From the NCBI GenBank assembly GCA_003138515.1, contig PLGG01000065.1, positions 1 to 64,000 of the forward strand: DNA of 64,000 nucleotides. The letters run 5' to 3'. Of the stretch, positions 61,444-64,000 are shown in pieces. Made by a program: the position numbers and the translations under genes. Every line of letters begins with the position of its first letter. The first letter of the stretch is position 1. The notes below the pieces were generated by a model that was not told the origin of the DNA, did not search any database, and saw nothing but the letters and a program-made list of their open reading frames with translations. The DNA comes from Acidobacteriaceae bacterium. Its GTDB lineage: Bacteria; Acidobacteriota; Terriglobia; Terriglobales; Acidobacteriaceae.

Positions 61444-62256
61444 TTGCGGCGTGGCACAAGCCGGAAAGGACTCCAGCCCCTGACCTCCCAGGAAACATTC
61501 CTCGATCGATTCAGCCTGAAAGGAAAATCCGCACTTGTCACGGGCTCATCCCGCGGATTGGGCGCTGCCATCGCCGTCGCCTTCGGTGAGGCAGGCGCCA
61601 ACGTCGCCGTTCACGCCTCCAGTGCCCCGCCCGCGGCAACGCAGCAAAAGTTGCTCGCTCTCGGCGTCAAGTCCATTGCCCTCGCCGGCGATGTCGGCGA
61701 CGCGGCCGTCTGCGCGCGCCTCGTTGAAGAAACCGTTCAGCAACTCGGGGCCATCGACATTTTGGTCAACAACGCAGGCATCATTCGCCGCGCGCCCGCC
61801 GCCGATCATTCTGAAGAAGACTGGAAAGCGGTCATCGACGTCGATCTCACCAGCGTTTTTCGCCTCACCCAGCATGCAGGCCGCCACATGCTCGCGCGCG
61901 GCTCGGGAAAAATCATCAACATCGCCTCGCTGCTCACCTTTCAGGGCGGAATTCTGGTTCCCTCCTACGCCGCGGCCAAGGGCGGTGTCGGCCAGCTCAC
62001 CAAGGCCTTCGCCAACGAGTGGGCTTCGAAGGGCGTCAACGTCAACGCCATCGCCCCCGGCTACATGGACACGGACAACACCGAGGCGCTGCGCAATAAT
62101 CCGGAGCGCGCCCGGCAGATTCTCGAGCGCATTCCCGCCGGCCGCTGGGGCAAGCCTGAAGACCTGGCCGGCGCTGCCGTCTTTCTTGCCTCCCCGGCCA
62201 GCAATTACGTCCACGGCCACATTCTCGTAGTGGACGGAGGCTGGCTCAACCGGTGA
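61444..62256 (+). CDS. kduD: SDR dehydrogenase, KduD type
   Basis: A 270-residue NAD(P)-dependent short-chain dehydrogenase. Cofactor motif TGSSRGLGAAIA, NNAG, the catalytic Ser (INIASLLTFQGG), and YAAAKGGVGQLTKA with Tyr and Lys. The sequence RFSLKGKSALVTG and NVNAIAPGYMDTDNTEALRNNPERARQILERIPAGRWG is typical of 2-deoxy-D-gluconate 3-dehydrogenase/KduD. The only start I find is a TTG at 61444; the family begins about at FLDRFSLKG, so translation may begin later at a non-standard codon. kdgF follows 54 nt later. Confidence 0.88.
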   Translation: MRRGTSRKGLQPLTSQETFLDRFSLKGKSALVTGSSRGLGAAIAVAFGEAGANVAVHASSAPPAATQQKLLALGVKSIALAGDVGDAAVCARLVEETVQQLGAIDILVNNAGIIRRAPAADHSEEDWKAVIDVDLTSVFRLTQHAGRHMLARGSGKIINIASLLTFQGGILVPSYAAAKGGVGQLTKAFANEWASKGVNVNAIAPGYMDTDNTEALRNNPERARQILERIPAGRWGKPEDLAGAAVFLASPASNYVHGHILVVDGGWLNR

Positions 62257-62310
62257 TTCTATCCATTGCGGCTTCCCGCCCACGCGGCCGCCGCGCATGA
62301 GGGCGAAAAA

Positions 62311-62649
62311 ATGAGCGAACCCGGAGTCATCTACACTGCCACCAACGCAACCGGGACCACCACCCCCGAGCCGGGTATGATCCGCCAGGTCCTCGCCTAT
62401 AATCCGCACCTCATGCTTGTGCGTCACACCCTTGAGAAGGGTTGGAAGGGCGCGCGCCATAGCCATCCCCATCATCAAATGGTTTATGTCGTGCGCGGAC
62501 ACATCCTCTTTCAGGCTGAAGGCAAAAGCTGGGAGATGCGCGCCGGTGACAGCATCGTCGTCAACGGCGGCGTCGAACACGAGGCCTCGGCTGTCGAAGG
62601 TTCCGAGGTTCTGGACGTCTTTACCCCTTACCGCCAGGAGTACGCTTAG
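62311..62649 (+). CDS. kdgF: Cupin protein, KdgF-like
   Basis: A 112-residue single-domain cupin. Metal ligands lie in HSHPHHQMVYVVRG and the second cupin motif in GDSIVVNGGVEHEA. The C-terminus (LDVFTPYRQEYA) matches KdgF, which converts unsaturated uronates from pectin or alginate breakdown to linear keto sugars. The link to kduD strongly supports this. The ATG at 62311 follows a GAGGGCGA site. Confidence 0.88.
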   Translation: MSEPGVIYTATNATGTTTPEPGMIRQVLAYNPHLMLVRHTLEKGWKGARHSHPHHQMVYVVRGHILFQAEGKSWEMRAGDSIVVNGGVEHEASAVEGSEVLDVFTPYRQEYA

Positions 62650-62712
62650 CCTGCGGTTGCTTTCCCTTTGTTACCTGGTCCGCCCCCATCGGGCTTTGGA
62701 GGTTTTTTGAGA

Positions 62713-63531
62713 ATGACCACGATATTTCGTTGGCTCTTGTCACTCGCGGTCGCCGGTGCTTGCTCGGCAACTTTGATCGCTCAGCCGCCACCGCCTGCTT
62801 CCGGCGTTACTGGCATCGCGCACATCGCCTTCCGTGTCAGCGACCTCGATCGCGAAATCGCCTTCCTCGGCAAGCTCGGCTTTCAGCAGTCCTTCACCAT
62901 GACCAACGCCGGCAAAACCGCCGAGGCCTTCATCAAGATCAACGATCGCGAGTTCATCGAGCTGTATCCCCGAACCGATCCCTCGCAGCCCCTCGGCTGG
63001 TTGCACGTTTGCTTCGAAGCCGGCGACCTGAACGTGTTGCAGCACTACTACGCCACAGAAGGCCTCAACCCCTCGCCCGTGCGCAAGGCCGCGGCCGGCA
63101 ATCTCATCTTCTCCTTTAACGATCCCGAAGGCCGCATCACCGAATTCACGCAGTACATGCCGGGCTCGCGCCATACTCTCGACGTCGGGCAGCACCTCGG
63201 CCCCGCCCGCGTCTCCACTGAGCTAATGGGAATCGATCTGCCGGTAAGAGAAGGCGCCGCGATGAAGGAGTTTTATGCCGACCTCGGCTTCGAAGCCGAA
63301 GACACGAACGGCAACGTGCGCCTCACCACGCCCGGCGCGCCTGACCTGCACATGGAGCTGCGCGCTCCCGGCCCCGGCTCACAACCGGAGTTCCTCTTTC
63401 TCGTTCCCGACGCGAAGAAAGCATACGAAGCGCTGGAGTACGCGGGCGCCAACGCGCAACGCAACGGCGGACTCGTCTTCGTCCGCGATCCCGACGGCAA
63501 TCTCTTCATCTTTCTTGCAACCGGCCGTTGA
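62713..63531 (+). CDS. Exported glyoxalase/VOC-fold protein
   Basis: A 272-residue protein with a signal peptide (residues about 5-24, ending LIAQ) followed by two VOC modules (GIAHIAFRVSDLDREIAFLGKLGFQ at about 35, MGIDLPVREGAAMKEFYADLGFE at about 178). A His near the start of the first module and a Glu in the first and second units could bind metal. VOC proteins are normally cytoplasmic, so the export signal is unusual. The ATG at 62713 has GGAGG upstream at longer spacing. Confidence 0.85.
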   Translation: MTTIFRWLLSLAVAGACSATLIAQPPPPASGVTGIAHIAFRVSDLDREIAFLGKLGFQQSFTMTNAGKTAEAFIKINDREFIELYPRTDPSQPLGWLHVCFEAGDLNVLQHYYATEGLNPSPVRKAAAGNLIFSFNDPEGRITEFTQYMPGSRHTLDVGQHLGPARVSTELMGIDLPVREGAAMKEFYADLGFEAEDTNGNVRLTTPGAPDLHMELRAPGPGSQPEFLFLVPDAKKAYEALEYAGANAQRNGGLVFVRDPDGNLFIFLATGR

Positions 63532-63597
63532 CGGGCAGAAAGAGAGCATTCTTTTCTGGAAGCGCAAGAACGAATAGAGGACGGCGACGCTCGGCGG

Positions 63598-64000
63598 TTA
63601 GTGGATGGTCTTCGACTTCCGCTGCATATAATCCATCATCACGTACTGCCCCAGCGTCGCGGGCGTAGTAAAGTATGCCTTGCCTCGGCACATCTCCGAA
63701 ACCTTGTGCACGAACTGCACCAGCCCGTAATCCTGCGCCAGCATGAACGTATTGATCATCACGTTTGACCGCTTGCAGCGCGCCACTTCTTCCAGCGTCT
63801 CGCTCACCACTAGCGGATCCAATCCATAGGCATTCTTGTAGATTCTTCCGTCGGGAAGCGTGAGCGCGGAGGGCTTTCCGTCCGTGATCATCACAATCTG
63901 CTTCATGTCTTTGCGCTGTCGAGCCAGCACGCGCTGCGCCACGCGCAGTCTTTCGCGTGTATTCGTGTGCCACGGCCCCACCTTCACCCGCGCCAGATGC
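63598..64000 (-). CDS. VWA-domain protein, C-terminal part (runs off the window)
   Basis: The last 133 residues are visible; the frame stays open to the window end. The stretch [12 protein letters not shown] is the strand and Asp-containing loop of a VWA (MIDAS) domain in the cytoplasmic branch related to Mg-chelatase/CoxE/YehP-like proteins, and [27 protein letters not shown] follows. No ATG can be assigned inside the window. Confidence 0.8.
   Translation of the reverse strand, partial: HLARVKVGPWHTNTRERLRVAQRVLARQRKDMKQIVMITDGKPSALTLPDGRIYKNAYGLDPLVVSETLEEVARCKRSNVMINTFMLAQDYGLVQFVHKVSEMCRGKAYFTTPATLGQYVMMDYMQRKSKTIH

Overview
The window looks like chromosome from a free-living, Gram-negative member of the Acidobacteriota (Terriglobia type). 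This is an inference. It rests on the high GC content, a VWFA protein of the kind expanded in acidobacteria, outer-membrane export genes (lptB and a giant LptC/LptA-like protein), TonB machinery, many dispersed short hairpin repeats, and a large plant-polysaccharide repertoire. I see no transposase, phage gene or CRISPR array.

Layout. 1-6.8 kb: the 3' part of lon, a MoaD-MoaE fusion, a VWFA protein, an Hfq-like protein, an inositol monophosphatase and a 7Fe ferredoxin. 6.8-9.0 kb: two toxin-antitoxin pairs on either side of recO; the second pair is bracketed by a perfect 25-bp copy of the recO 3' end. 9-25.8 kb: mostly housekeeping (glyQ-glyS, lptC-like/lptB, rpoN, argS and metG divergent), with an exported MetX-like hydrolase and a secreted phosphoesterase. 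25.9-36.6 kb: tRNA-Leu(UAG), moeA-moaC, two tandem TPR paralogues, a GNAT gene, trmFO, membrane proteins, a well-formed small-RNA gene candidate and tRNA-Thr(CGU). 36.9-52.6 kb: a carbohydrate region with GH30, ROK kinase, GH2, LacI regulator, SSS symporter, GH9, GH94 phosphorylase and aldo/keto reductase. 52.9-58.2 kb: the most unusual part (below). 58.3-63.5 kb: uronate catabolism (mannonate dehydratase, kduD, kdgF) with membrane and small proteins. The window ends inside a VWA gene.

The most interesting locus is 52.9-58.2 kb. A CpaE/TadZ-like ATPase is fused directly to five tandem 76-residue beta-sandwich repeats. It overlaps a TonB-family gene that has a long cytoplasmic part with a duplicated motif. 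These are followed by about 0.87 kb of apparently non-coding DNA that folds into an array of about 15 short hairpins. Thirteen of them carry a GNRA tetraloop, the stem sequences covary between units, and the array ends at a UUCG-capped intrinsic terminator. I do not recognise this RNA.

Two genome-wide habits also show. Several genes have a -10-like hexamer 5-8 nt (mostly 6-7 nt) before the start codon, which suggests leaderless mRNAs. Short repeats have been absorbed in frame into otherwise conserved proteins (suhB, lptC-like, glyQ, argS, moaDE, the 13.4-kb gene). The carbohydrate genes suggest uptake of oligosaccharides from plant cell walls (beta-glucan, xylan-like and mannan-like linkages), phosphorolysis or hydrolysis to sugars, and separate entry of uronates through UxuA, KduD and KdgF.
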